Origin: Streptomyces luteolifulvus
Lineage (GTDB): Bacteria; Actinomycetota; Actinomycetes; Streptomycetales; Streptomycetaceae
Reading direction: 5' to 3'
NCBI RefSeq assembly: GCF_008806595.1
Contig: NZ_VZRB01000012.1
Coordinates: 124,001 to 188,000 of the forward strand
DNA: 64,000 nucleotides
Shown here piece by piece: positions 25,801 through 33,755 of the stretch (positions are counted from its first letter, which is position 1; each line of letters opens with the position of its first letter). The position numbers and the translations under genes are program-made. A model generated the notes under the pieces. That model worked only from the letters and a program-made list of their open reading frames with translations, was not told the DNA's origin and searched no databases.

Positions 25801-25971
25801 ATGCCCGGTTCTACGAACGGTTCCACGAAGACGATGGGGGTGCTCACCGTCGGCGGACTCGTCGTGGTGACGGCCTACACGGTGGCACTCGGCAGCAACG
25901 GCTGGCTGTGGTTCGGCTGGGTCGTGCTGGGACTGATCACTCTCGGGATGATCGCCACCCGCAGTGCCTGA
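25801..25971 (+). CDS. Small membrane protein (56 aa)
   Basis: Starts at ATG 25801 and ends at TGA 25969-25971. GAGGAGG sits about 15 nt upstream, with GGAGGGT slightly closer. After a polar Ser/Thr-rich N-terminus (PGSTNGSTKT) it has two hydrophobic segments, VLTVGGLVVVTAYTVAL and WFGWVVLGLITLGMIA. Coding bias matches the neighbours. It lies 70 bp after the CtaG-like gene and may be co-transcribed, so a role near the respiratory membrane is possible. No named family recognised. Confidence 0.68.
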   Translation: MPGSTNGSTKTMGVLTVGGLVVVTAYTVALGSNGWLWFGWVVLGLITLGMIATRSA

Positions 25972-25974
25972 CCC

Positions 25975-27189
25975 TCACCCGGCGGTGAGCCGCCCCGCCG
26001 AGTGCACCCCCGGCTGGTACTTCGGCAGCCGGGCGGTGATCTTCATCCCCGCTCCCACGGCCGTCTCGATGACGAGGCCGTGGTCGTCTCCGTAGACCTG
26101 ACGGAGCCGGTCGTCGACGTTGGACAGCCCGATGCCACCGGACGGGCTGACCTCACCGGCGAGGATGCGGCGCAGCACCTCGGGGTCCATTCCGGCGCCG
26201 TCGTCCTCGATCACCACGAGGGCCTCGGCGCCGGCGTCCTGTGCGGTGATGCTGATGTGGCTCTTGCCGGCGGTCGCCGCCCTGCCCTCCAGCCCGTGCT
26301 TGACGGCGTTCTCGACGAGCGGCTGCAGGCACAGGAAGGGCAGGGCGACCGGCAGCACCTCGGGGGCGATCTGGAGGGTGACGGAGAGGCGGTCGCCGAA
26401 GCGTGCCCGGACGAGCGCCAGGTAGTGCTCGATGGCGTGGAGTTCGTCGGCGAGCGTGGTGAAGTCGCCGTGTCTGCGGAACGAGTAGCGGGTGAAGTCG
26501 GCGAATTCCAGGAGGAGTTCGCGGGCGCGTTCGGGGTCGGTGCGGACGAACGAGGCGATCACCGCGAGTGAGTTGAAGATGAAGTGCGGGGATATCTGGG
26601 CCCGCAGGGCCTTGATCTCGGCCTCGATGAGACGGGTGCGGGACCGGTCCAGATCGGCGAGCTCCAGTTGTACGGAGACCCAGCGGGCGACCTCTCCGGC
26701 GGCCCGTACCAGCACGGCGGACTCGCGGGGCGCGCAGGCGACGAGGGCGCCGTACACACGGTCGTCGACGGTGAGCGGGGCGATGACCGCCCAGCGGACC
26801 GGGCAGTCGGGGGCGTCGCAGGTCAGCCGGAAGGCCTCGCCGCGGCCGGTCTCCAAAGGGCCCGCGAGGCGTTCGGTGATCTCGGTGCGGTGGTGGCCGC
26901 CCGCCCCGTCCCAGACCAGGACCTCCGACTGGTCGGTCAGACAGAGCGCGTCCGTGCCGAGCAGGGAGCGCAGTCCACGGGCGGACTTGCGCGCGGTCTC
27001 CTCCGTCAGCCCGGCCCGCAGCGGGGGCGCGGCGAGGGAGGCGGTGTGCAGGGTCTGGAAGGTCGCGTGCTCGACGGGGGTGCCGAGCCCGCCGAGGTTG
27101 TGCGGGCGCGCGGTGCGCCGGCCGAGCCAGAACCCCGCGGCCAGCAGCGGGAGCACGGCCACGCAGAGTCCGGCCAGGAATCCGCTCAT
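25975..27189 (-). CDS. LytS-type sensor histidine kinase
   Basis: A 404-residue histidine kinase. Residues 1-23 form a membrane anchor, about 55-170 a GAF-like sensor domain, and about 190-390 the His_kinase/HATPase module. The phospho-acceptor is His202 in AQISPHFIFNSLAV, and the ATP-binding site is LVENAVKHG ... DDGAGMD ... GGIGLSNV. This layout is LytS/YehU-like and pairs with LytTR response regulators, one of which is the first gene of the same four-gene operon (29293-30042). Between them lie a solute symporter and a small membrane protein, so the kinase probably senses the transported carboxylate or cell carbon status. It starts at ATG 27189 and converges with the small membrane protein gene (stops 3 bp apart). 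Confidence 0.9.
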   Translation of the reverse strand: MSGFLAGLCVAVLPLLAAGFWLGRRTARPHNLGGLGTPVEHATFQTLHTASLAAPPLRAGLTEETARKSARGLRSLLGTDALCLTDQSEVLVWDGAGGHHRTEITERLAGPLETGRGEAFRLTCDAPDCPVRWAVIAPLTVDDRVYGALVACAPRESAVLVRAAGEVARWVSVQLELADLDRSRTRLIEAEIKALRAQISPHFIFNSLAVIASFVRTDPERARELLLEFADFTRYSFRRHGDFTTLADELHAIEHYLALVRARFGDRLSVTLQIAPEVLPVALPFLCLQPLVENAVKHGLEGRAATAGKSHISITAQDAGAEALVVIEDDGAGMDPEVLRRILAGEVSPSGGIGLSNVDDRLRQVYGDDHGLVIETAVGAGMKITARLPKYQPGVHSAGRLTAG

Positions 27190-27214
27190 GCGCTCACCTC
27201 CGGTCGGCGGCTGG

Positions 27215-28927
27215 TCAAGCCTTCACCTCCGCGCGCAGTTCCTCCGGCAGATGGAAGCGGGCGAGGACCGCCGCCGTCCCCGGAGGGACCCGGCCGGAGG
27301 TGGCCAGGGACACCAGCACCATGGTGAGAAAGCCCAGGGGCACCGACCACAGCGCGGGCCAGGCGAGCAGGGCGTGCAGCCGGCCCGTGCCGGGCAGCCC
27401 CGCCATGGTGGCGGCCACGGCCACGAACGCGGCGCCGCCGCCCACCAGCATCCCGGCGGCCGCGCCGGGCGGGGTCAGCCGCCGCCACCAGATGCCGAGG
27501 ACGAGCAGCGGGCAGAAGGACGAGGCGGAGACGGCGAAGGCCAGTCCGACGGCGTCGGCGACCGGCAGCCCGCCGACCAGCACGCTGGCCGCGAGCGGCA
27601 CGGCCATCGCGAGCACCGTGCCGAGTCTGAAGTGCCGTACGCCCCGGGTGGGCAGCACGTCCTGTGTCAGCACGCCCGCCACGGCCATGGTCAGCCCGGA
27701 TGCCGTGGACAGGAACGCGGCGAAGGCCCCGCCCGCCACCAGCGCGCCGAGCAGATCGCCGCCCACGCCGCCGATCATGCGCTCCGGCAGCAGCAGGACG
27801 GCGGCGTCGGCGTCGCCGGTGAGGGCGAGCTCGGGGGCGTAGAGCCTGCCGAGCGCGCCGTACACGGGCGGCAGGAGATAGAAGGCGCCGATCAGGGCGA
27901 GGACGGCGACCGTGGTGCGGCGGGCGGCGACTCCGTGCGGGCTGGTGTAGAAGCGCACGACGACGTGCGGCAGGCCCATGGTGCCGAAGAAGGTGGCGAG
28001 GATCAGCCCGTACGTGGCGTACAGCGGGCGCTCCTCGCGGCCCGTGGCCAGGGAGGTGGACATGCCGCCGTTGCTGCCGCGGTCGGCGGCCGGGACGGTG
28101 GCGCCCCGGTCGAAGGTCAGCCGGGTGCCCTGCTCGATGCGGTGCGTTCCGGCCGGCAGGCGGAGCCGCTGGTCGTCGTGCGGGCGGCCGTCGACCGTGC
28201 CGTTCACCGTGACAGTCAGCGGCCGGTCCAGCTGGAGGTCGAGGCTGTCGTCGACGCGGACGACCCGCTGCTCGCGGAAGGTCACCGGTTCCTCGAAGGC
28301 GCGGCGGGGCGCCCCGTCGCCCTGCCAGGCGAGGACCAGGAAGAGGGCGGGGACGAGCAGGGCGGTGAGCTTGAGCCAGTACTGGAAGGCCTGCACGAAG
28401 GTGATGCTGCGCATGCCGCCGGCGGCGACGGTCGCCACCACGACGACCGCCACGATCACCCCGCCGAGCGAGTCGGGCGCGCCGGTGAGCACGGCCAGCG
28501 TCAGCCCGGCGCCCTGGAGCTGGGGCAGCAGATAGAGCCAGCCGACGCCGACGACGAAGGCCCCGGCCAGCCGGCGTACCGCCTGGGAGGCGAGGCGGGC
28601 CTCGGCGAAGTCGGGCAGCGTGTAGGCGCCGGAGCGGCGCAGCGGGGCGGCGACGAACAGCAGGAGGACCAGGTAGCCGGCGGTGTAGCCGACCGGGTAC
28701 CAGAGCATGTCGGGGCCCTGCACCAGGACCAGGCCCGCGATGCCGAGGAAGGAGGCGGCCGAGAGGTACTCGCCGCTGATGGCGGCCGCGTTCAGTCGGG
28801 GGCCGACGGTGCGGGAGGCGACGTAGAAGTCGGAGGTGGTCCGGGAGATGCGCAGGCCGAACGCACCGACGAGGACGGTCGCCACGACGACGAGGGCGAC
28901 TGCGGAGACGGCGTAGCCGGAGTTCAC
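27215..28927 (-). CDS. Sodium:solute symporter, acetate/monocarboxylate type
   Basis: A 570-residue SSS-family transporter with 12-13 membrane segments. Family blocks: FYVASRTVGPRLNAAAISGEY at residue 34, GMRSITFVQAFQYWLK near 170, and the C-terminal AVSASSFCPLLVLGIWWRRLT. It resembles the ActP/MctC acetate-pyruvate permeases. An insertion of about 80 hydrophilic residues (about 208-290: TFREQRVVRVDDSLDL onward, rich in Asp, Thr, Arg) interrupts the membrane core; such an insert also occurs in actinobacterial cation-acetate symporters. It is in one operon with a LytTR regulator (upstream), a small membrane protein and a LytS kinase (downstream), suggesting a sensor-transport unit. Confidence 0.88.
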   Translation of the reverse strand: MNSGYAVSAVALVVVATVLVGAFGLRISRTTSDFYVASRTVGPRLNAAAISGEYLSAASFLGIAGLVLVQGPDMLWYPVGYTAGYLVLLLFVAAPLRRSGAYTLPDFAEARLASQAVRRLAGAFVVGVGWLYLLPQLQGAGLTLAVLTGAPDSLGGVIVAVVVVATVAAGGMRSITFVQAFQYWLKLTALLVPALFLVLAWQGDGAPRRAFEEPVTFREQRVVRVDDSLDLQLDRPLTVTVNGTVDGRPHDDQRLRLPAGTHRIEQGTRLTFDRGATVPAADRGSNGGMSTSLATGREERPLYATYGLILATFFGTMGLPHVVVRFYTSPHGVAARRTTVAVLALIGAFYLLPPVYGALGRLYAPELALTGDADAAVLLLPERMIGGVGGDLLGALVAGGAFAAFLSTASGLTMAVAGVLTQDVLPTRGVRHFRLGTVLAMAVPLAASVLVGGLPVADAVGLAFAVSASSFCPLLVLGIWWRRLTPPGAAAGMLVGGGAAFVAVAATMAGLPGTGRLHALLAWPALWSVPLGFLTMVLVSLATSGRVPPGTAAVLARFHLPEELRAEVKA

Positions 28928-28931
28928 GGCC

Positions 28932-29291
28932 TCAGCGGTCCTCGACCAGGCGCACGAAGTCCCGTTCGTTGCGCTCCGCGCGCCGGACGTACCAGCGGGC
29001 CAGCAGCACCAGCGGGACGTACAGGCAGAAGCCGAGCACCGCCCATTCCAGGCGGCGGGCGTCCGGCATCGCCGCGAAGACCAGCGGCAGCGGGCCGATC
29101 AGCATCCCCAGGACCGCGAACACGGCGAGGGCGGCCCGCAGTTGGGTGCGCATCAGGGAGCGCACATAGGTGTGGCCGAGGGTGGTCTGCTCGTCTATCT
29201 CGGTGCGCGGCCGGTAGTAGCCGAAGGCGCGGCGGGCCCGCCGGGGCGGGCCGGTGACGACGACACGGCGTTCGCCGGGGTCCTGGGGCAC
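28932..29291 (-). CDS. Small membrane protein paired with the symporter
   Basis: A 119-residue protein with GTG start at 29291, 1 nt after the response regulator stop. The N-terminus is basic (ERRVVVTGPPRRARRAFGYYRPRTEI), followed by two hydrophobic segments (LRAALAVFAVLGMLIGPLPLVFA and LEWAVLGFCLYVPLVLLARWYV) and a charged end. It occupies the slot of the DUF485-type small subunit seen before actP-like symporters in many bacteria, though the sequence is not an obvious DUF485 match. It probably accompanies the symporter encoded 4 bp downstream. Confidence 0.78.
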   Translation of the reverse strand: MPQDPGERRVVVTGPPRRARRAFGYYRPRTEIDEQTTLGHTYVRSLMRTQLRAALAVFAVLGMLIGPLPLVFAAMPDARRLEWAVLGFCLYVPLVLLARWYVRRAERNERDFVRLVEDR

Positions 29292-29292
29292 C

Positions 29293-30042
29293 TCACGACC
29301 TCCTCATCAGCAGATCCCGCAGTTCGCGCGCGTGCCTGCGGCTGACCTGGAGTTCCTCGCCGCCGACCAGGACGCTCACGGTGCCGGCGTCCAGTCGGAG
29401 TTCTCCAACGTGGCGCAGGGCGACGAGATGGCGGCGGTGGATGCGGACGAAGCCGCGGGACCGCCAGCGTTCCTCCAGGGCGGACAGCGGGATGCGGACG
29501 AGGTGGCTGCCCTTGTCGGTGTGCAGCCGGGCGTAGTCGCCGCGGGCCTCGACATGCGTGATGTCGTCGACGGCGACGAAGCGGGTCACGCCGCCCAGCT
29601 CGACGGGTATGTGGTCGGGGTCGGGCTCGTGCACGGGGATCCGGGGGGCGGCGTCGCTGCGCTCGGCGGCCCGGCGGACGGCTTCCGCGAGCCGTTCCTT
29701 GCGCACCGGTTTGAGCACGTAGTCCACGGCCTTGAGGTCGAAGGCCTGGACGGCGAAGTCCTCGTGGGCGGTGACGAACACGACGAGCGGCGGCTCGGCG
29801 AAGCCGGACAGCAGCCGGGCCAGATCCAGTCCGTCGAGGCCGGGCATATGGATGTCGAGGAAGACGACGTCGATGGCCTCCGGCCCGCCGGGCCCGGACT
29901 GAAGCGCACGGTTGATCCGGCGCAGCGCCTCGGTCGCGTCGCCGGCGCCCTCGGCGGTGCTGACCCGGGGGTCCGCGTTCAGGAGGTAGAGCAGCTCCTC
30001 GAGCGAGGGGCGTTCGTCGTCGACGGCGAGGGCGCGCAGCAT
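29293..30042 (-). CDS. LytTR-type response regulator
   Basis: A 249-residue response regulator. The receiver domain (residues 1-130) has the acidic pair ALAVDDE, phospho-acceptor Asp63 (VVFLDIHMPG), Thr (FVTAHEDF) and Lys (VLKPVRKERL). The C-terminal LytTR DNA-binding domain (about 150-245) includes HVEARGDYARLHT and FVRIHRRHLV. It is the first gene of the operon with the symporter and LytS kinase, and LytTR regulators of this kind usually switch on the neighbouring transporter. I start at ATG 30042 (MLRALAVDDE); a TTG 21 nt upstream is also in frame. Neither has a good ribosome site, so it may be leaderless. Confidence 0.9.
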   Translation of the reverse strand: MLRALAVDDERPSLEELLYLLNADPRVSTAEGAGDATEALRRINRALQSGPGGPEAIDVVFLDIHMPGLDGLDLARLLSGFAEPPLVVFVTAHEDFAVQAFDLKAVDYVLKPVRKERLAEAVRRAAERSDAAPRIPVHEPDPDHIPVELGGVTRFVAVDDITHVEARGDYARLHTDKGSHLVRIPLSALEERWRSRGFVRIHRRHLVALRHVGELRLDAGTVSVLVGGEELQVSRRHARELRDLLMRRS

Positions 30043-30119
30043 GAACGTGGAGTGTAGGAGCAATCCGCACGTTAGGACATGTGCCGGGCGTGGCCGTCGT
30101 GGCTGGATACAGTGCCGTC

Positions 30120-30635
30120 ATGAACAGCAGGACCCTCCCGTTCGACGAGCTCGACCGGAAGATCATCACGGCTCTGATGGCGAACGCCAGGACCAGTTTC
30201 GCCGAGATCGGGGCGGCGGTCGGCCTGTCCTCGACGGCGGTCAAGCGACGGGTGGACCGGCTGCGCGACACGGGGGTGATCACCGGGTTCACGGCCACGG
30301 TGCGGCCGTCGGCGCTGGGCTGGCGGACCGAGGCGTACGTCGAGGTGTACTGCGAGGGCGCGGCCCCTCCGCGGCGGCTCGCGGAGGTGGTGCGCAACCA
30401 TCCGGAGATCACGGCGGCGATGACGGTCACGGGTGGCGCGGACGCGTTGCTGCATGTGCGGGCGCGGGACGTGGGGCACTTCGAGGAGGTGCTGGAGCGG
30501 ATCCGGGTGGAGCCGTTCATCCGGAAGACGATCAGTGTGATGGTGCTGTCCCACCTCATCCCGGAGAGTGCCGAGGCGGGTGCCGTCCAGACCGTGCCCG
30601 ACATTGCCCTGGGTGACGCATCAGACGTGCGCTGA
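30120..30635 (+). CDS. Lrp/AsnC-family regulator
   Basis: A 171-residue Lrp-type regulator: N-terminal winged HTH (LDRKIITALMANARTSFAEIGAAVGLSS, TAVKRRVDRLRDTGVI) and C-terminal RAM domain for amino-acid binding (PEITAAMTVTGGADALLHVRARD). It starts at ATG 30120. It is read toward the dimethylargininase and ornithine aminotransferase genes and is followed by a palindrome at 30648, so it probably controls arginine/ornithine use and its own gene. It diverges from the LytTR operon with a short 77-bp gap. Confidence 0.92.
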   Translation: MNSRTLPFDELDRKIITALMANARTSFAEIGAAVGLSSTAVKRRVDRLRDTGVITGFTATVRPSALGWRTEAYVEVYCEGAAPPRRLAEVVRNHPEITAAMTVTGGADALLHVRARDVGHFEEVLERIRVEPFIRKTISVMVLSHLIPESAEAGAVQTVPDIALGDASDVR

Positions 30636-30647
30636 CAGGCGAAAGAA

Positions 30648-30662
30648 CGCAGCATTGCTGCG
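30648..30662. promoter_or_regulatory. Inverted repeat before dimethylargininase, candidate Lrp operator
   Basis: Perfect repeat CGCAGC-ATT-GCTGCG, 13 bp after the lrp stop and about 98 bp before the next start; a further CGCAGC half-site follows at 30668. Its place between the regulator and the amino-acid genes fits an Lrp-family binding site. Confidence 0.5.
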
Positions 30663-30759
30663 CAAACACGCAGCTCTTGTTTCTTGTCGGGCGTCGGGGT
30701 CGCTTTCTACCTTTGTGTCAACCCCTAGTCGACACCGCAGGAAGCGGAGGAACCCCTCT

Positions 30760-31572
30760 GTGTCCGACACCCGTGTGCAGCGCCGGCGGCGCTACCTCGT
30801 CTGCGAACCCAGACATTTCGCCGTGCAGTACGCGATCAACCCCTGGATGCATCCCGACACCCATGTCGACGTCGACCTGGCCCAGGAGCAGTGGCAGGCG
30901 CTGATCAGCGCCTACCGCACCCACGGCCACACCGTCGACACGGTGGAGCCGGTCCCCGGTCTCCCGGACATGGTCTTCGCCGCGAACTCGGCGGTCGTCG
31001 TCGGCGGCCGTGTCTTCGGCTCCCTCTTCCACGCGCCCGAGCGCCGTCCCGAGTCCACGCACTACGAGACATGGTTCAAGACGGCGGGCTTCGACGTGTA
31101 CCGGCCCGAGGCCGTGTGCGAGGGCGAGGGCGACCTGGTCTGGACGGGCCGGTACGTGCTGGCCGGCACCGGTTTCCGGACCACGCGCGATGCGCACCGC
31201 GAGGTGCAGGAGTTCTTCGGCCATCCGGTGATCAGCCTGACGCTGGTGGACCCGCACTTCTACCACCTGGACACCGCCCTTTTCGTCCTCGACGACGACA
31301 ACATCGCGTACTACCCGGAAGCCTTCTCGGCGGGCAGCCGCGAGGTGCTGGCACGGCTGTATCCGGACGCGGTGCTCGCCACCCGCGAGGACGCGGTGGC
31401 GTTCGGCCTCAACTCCGTGTCCGACGGCCGCCATGTCTTCATCACGCCGCAGGCCGAGACGCTCGCCGCCCGCCTCGACGACCACGGCTACGTCCCCGTC
31501 CCCGTCGACCTGTCCGAGTTCCGGAAGGCCGGCGGCGGCATCAAGTGCTGCACTCAGGAGATCCGCTCATGA
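30760..31572 (+). CDS. ddaH: Dimethylarginine dimethylaminohydrolase
   Basis: A 270-residue enzyme of the arginine deiminase/amidinotransferase superfamily that hydrolyses N-omega-methylarginines to citrulline and methylamines. Visible signatures: PDMVFAANSAVV, EGEGDLVW, DPHFYHLDTALF (catalytic His) and the C-terminal GGGIKCCTQEIR (catalytic Cys among the pair). It starts at GTG 30760 with GGAGG about 9 nt upstream. The stop overlaps the ornithine aminotransferase start (ATGA), linking arginine-derivative and ornithine breakdown. A plain arginine-related amidinohydrolase activity is the alternative. Confidence 0.9.
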   Translation: MSDTRVQRRRRYLVCEPRHFAVQYAINPWMHPDTHVDVDLAQEQWQALISAYRTHGHTVDTVEPVPGLPDMVFAANSAVVVGGRVFGSLFHAPERRPESTHYETWFKTAGFDVYRPEAVCEGEGDLVWTGRYVLAGTGFRTTRDAHREVQEFFGHPVISLTLVDPHFYHLDTALFVLDDDNIAYYPEAFSAGSREVLARLYPDAVLATREDAVAFGLNSVSDGRHVFITPQAETLAARLDDHGYVPVPVDLSEFRKAGGGIKCCTQEIRS

Positions 31573-32795
31573 CCGCCCCCGTCCGTACGCGTTCGTCCGC
31601 CGACCTGATCGCCGCCGAGGAGCCGGTCCTGGCGCACAACTACCACCCGCTGCCGGTGGTCGTCGCCCGCGCCGAGGGCACCTGGGTGGAGGACGTCGAG
31701 GGCCGCCGCTATCTCGACATGCTGGCCGGCTACTCGGCCCTGAACTTCGGCCACCGTCACCCCGCGCTGATCGATGCGGCCCACCAGCAGCTCGACCGCC
31801 TGACGCTCACCTCGCGCGCCTTCCACAACGACCGGCTCGCCGAATTCGCCGAGCGGCTGGCCGCGTTGACGGGCCAGGACATGGTGCTGCCGATGAACAC
31901 CGGCGCCGAGGCGGTCGAGAGCGGCATCAAGGTGGCCCGCAAGTGGGCCTACGAGGTGAAGGGCGTGCCCGCCGACCAGGCGACGATCGTGGTCGCGGCC
32001 GACAACTTCCACGGCCGTACGACGACGATCGTCAGCTTCTCCACGGACGAGACGGCCCGGACGGGCTTCGGCCCGTTCACGCCGGGCTTCCGGATCGTCC
32101 CGTACAACGACCTGGCCGCGCTGGAGGCGGCGGTCGACGAGACGACGGCGGCCGTGCTGATCGAGCCCATCCAGGGCGAGGCCGGCGTCATCATCCCGGA
32201 CGAGGGCTACCTGGCCGGCGTACGGGAGCTGACCCGCCGCAAGAGGTGCCTGTTCATCGCGGACGAGATCCAGTCGGGGCTCGGCCGCACCGGCCGCACC
32301 CTCGCCGTCGAGCACGAGTCGGTCGTCCCCGACCTGGTGCTCCTCGGCAAGGCGCTGGGCGGCGGCATCGTGCCGGTGTCCGCGGTGGTGGGCCGCCGCG
32401 ATGTGCTCGGCGTGCTGCGGCCGGGCGAGCACGGGTCGACGTTCGGCGGCAATCCGCTCGCGGCCGCGGTCGGCACCGCGGTGGTCGAGCTGCTGGAGAC
32501 GGGTGAGTTCCAGCTCCGGGCCGCCGAGTTGGGCGTGCTGCTGCGCAACGGACTCACGGACCTGGTGGGCCGGGGCGTCGTCGGATTCCGGGCGCGCGGG
32601 CTGTGGGCGGGCGTCGACATCGACCCGGCCATCGGCACCGGCCGCGAGGTGAGCGCCCGGCTCATGCAGGAAGGGGTCCTGGTCAAGGACACCCACGGCT
32701 CCACGATCCGCCTGGCGCCGCCGCTGACGATCACCGGCGAGGAGCTGGAGGGCGCGATCGGAGCGCTGGAGAAGGTTCTGACGCAGGGCGCCTGA
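31569..32795 (+). CDS. rocD: Ornithine aminotransferase
   Basis: A 408-residue class III PLP aminotransferase that converts ornithine plus 2-oxoglutarate to glutamate semialdehyde. Evidence: MLAGYSALNFGHRHP at residue 49, PMNTGAEAVESGIKVARKW near 107, FIADEIQSGLGRTG near 232 and the PLP lysine in LLGKALGGG near 262. These blocks distinguish RocD from acetylornithine transaminases. It is translationally coupled to ddaH and ends just before a strong stem-loop. The product feeds proline and glutamate metabolism. Confidence 0.94.
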   Translation: MTAPVRTRSSADLIAAEEPVLAHNYHPLPVVVARAEGTWVEDVEGRRYLDMLAGYSALNFGHRHPALIDAAHQQLDRLTLTSRAFHNDRLAEFAERLAALTGQDMVLPMNTGAEAVESGIKVARKWAYEVKGVPADQATIVVAADNFHGRTTTIVSFSTDETARTGFGPFTPGFRIVPYNDLAALEAAVDETTAAVLIEPIQGEAGVIIPDEGYLAGVRELTRRKRCLFIADEIQSGLGRTGRTLAVEHESVVPDLVLLGKALGGGIVPVSAVVGRRDVLGVLRPGEHGSTFGGNPLAAAVGTAVVELLETGEFQLRAAELGVLLRNGLTDLVGRGVVGFRARGLWAGVDIDPAIGTGREVSARLMQEGVLVKDTHGSTIRLAPPLTITGEELEGAIGALEKVLTQGA

Positions 32796-32809
32796 CGCCC
32801 GATCGTCGC

Positions 32810-32839
32810 GAGAGCCCGCCGGATGTCCGGCGGGCTCTC
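32810..32839. terminator. Bidirectional terminator after ornithine aminotransferase
   Basis: Perfect 14-bp inverted repeat GAGAGCCCGCCGGA with a 2-nt loop, between the convergent rocD and AHSA1 genes. Confidence 0.9.
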
Positions 32840-32855
32840 CCACGTCCCGACCTCG

Positions 32856-33305
32856 TCAGGGCTGCTGCATCCAGTGGTCCGGCCCGGGGTCGCCGCCCGC
32901 GGCCACCGCCGCGAGCCGCCCCACGTAGTGGATCCAGCCCTCCTCGTGCGCCGCGCACGCCTCCGGCGTGGGCAGGCCGCTGTGGACCAGACGCAACAGG
33001 GTGCCGCCGTCGACCGGTTCGAGGGTGATCTCGACCGTGGTGGTGCCGGGCGGCAGATCCATTCCGCCCTCGGCCCATCCCCAGGTGAAGACGATCCGTT
33101 TGGGCGGGTCGACGGCGACGAAGCGGCCCTCGGCGACGTTGTCACGATTGACGTTCGTCCGGTAGCTGCCGCCGGGTTCGAAGGTGAACTCGCCGTCCGT
33201 GCCCATCCAGGACAGCCACTTGTCCCGGTCGGTGAAGTAGGAGAACACCGTCTCGGGCCGGGCGGCGATATGCCGTTCGACGACGACCACATCTGTTGCG
33301 TTCAA
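32856..33305 (-). CDS. AHSA1/SRPBCC-domain protein coupled to ArsR
   Basis: A 149-residue AHSA1-like START-fold protein: ERHIAARPETVFSYFTDRDKWLSWMG at the N-terminus, GGSYRTNVN, and FTWGWAEGG near residue 80. Such proteins bind small hydrophobic ligands, and their genes are regularly paired with ArsR regulators as here. The start is TTG 33305, sharing 4 bp (TTGA) with the ArsR stop; the frame extends upstream only within arsR. It ends at a shared terminator. The ligand is unknown. Confidence 0.87.
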   Translation of the reverse strand: MNATDVVVVERHIAARPETVFSYFTDRDKWLSWMGTDGEFTFEPGGSYRTNVNRDNVAEGRFVAVDPPKRIVFTWGWAEGGMDLPPGTTTVEITLEPVDGGTLLRLVHSGLPTPEACAAHEEGWIHYVGRLAAVAAGGDPGPDHWMQQP

Positions 33306-33643
33306 GGGTTCGCCCCTTCGGAGGTACCGGCCCGTTCGTCCCGCTCGGCGGCCTCCGCCAGTTCGGCGAGGGTGTCGAGCCGTGCCGCCCACATGGACTG
33401 CAGATAGTCGGCCAGCGGTCCCATGCCCTCGCGGTTGGCCCGGTAGAAGCGCTTCTTTCCGTCCTGGCGCAGCGTAACGAGGCCGGAGTCCCTGAGCACC
33501 TTGAGGTGCTGGGACACCGCTCCGAAGGTGACGTCGAACCGCTCGGCGATCTCGCCCGCGGACAGCTCCGCGTCCCAGACCAGCCGCAGGATCTCGCGCC
33601 GCCGAGGCTCGGCGACCGCCCGTACCGCATCCATGCAGGTCAT
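33302..33643 (-). CDS. ArsR-family regulator
   Basis: A 113-residue winged-helix repressor: DAVRAVAEPRRREILRLVWDAELSAGEIAERFDVTFGAVSQHLKVLRDSGLVTLRQDGKKRFYRA. It lacks the CxC-type metal site of the arsenic sensors, as expected for the ArsR proteins that work with AHSA1 partners. I use ATG 33643 (MTCMDAV) because GGTGG lies just upstream; ATG 33634 is the alternative. It is coupled to the AHSA1 gene and diverges from a second AHSA1/DinB pair. An inverted repeat at 33683 and a 10-bp direct repeat in between are probable targets. Confidence 0.9.
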   Translation of the reverse strand: MTCMDAVRAVAEPRRREILRLVWDAELSAGEIAERFDVTFGAVSQHLKVLRDSGLVTLRQDGKKRFYRANREGMGPLADYLQSMWAARLDTLAELAEAAERDERAGTSEGANP

Positions 33644-33698
33644 TTTAGCCACCACTTGAACTTGCCATCGAGACGATGTCATTTTAGTCTTCACTAAA
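33639..33698. promoter_or_regulatory. Candidate ArsR operators between divergent AHSA1 gene pairs
   Basis: GTCATTTTAG occurs twice (33639-33648 and 33678-33687). TTTAGT-CTTC-ACTAAA (33683-33698) is a perfect inverted repeat with the A/T-rich arms usual for ArsR sites. This is the most A/T-rich stretch in the neighbourhood and probably holds both promoters. Confidence 0.6.
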
Positions 33699-33755
33699 GC
33701 GAGTGGTTTTGGCCGCGGCACATCCGCCGCGGCGACCCGGCAAGGAGCACACGCC

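Noticed and set aside
30043..30063. TTG start of the LytTR regulator at 30063
   Set aside because: It adds seven residues not typical of receiver domains. The ATG at 30042 fits the family, though neither has a clear ribosome site.
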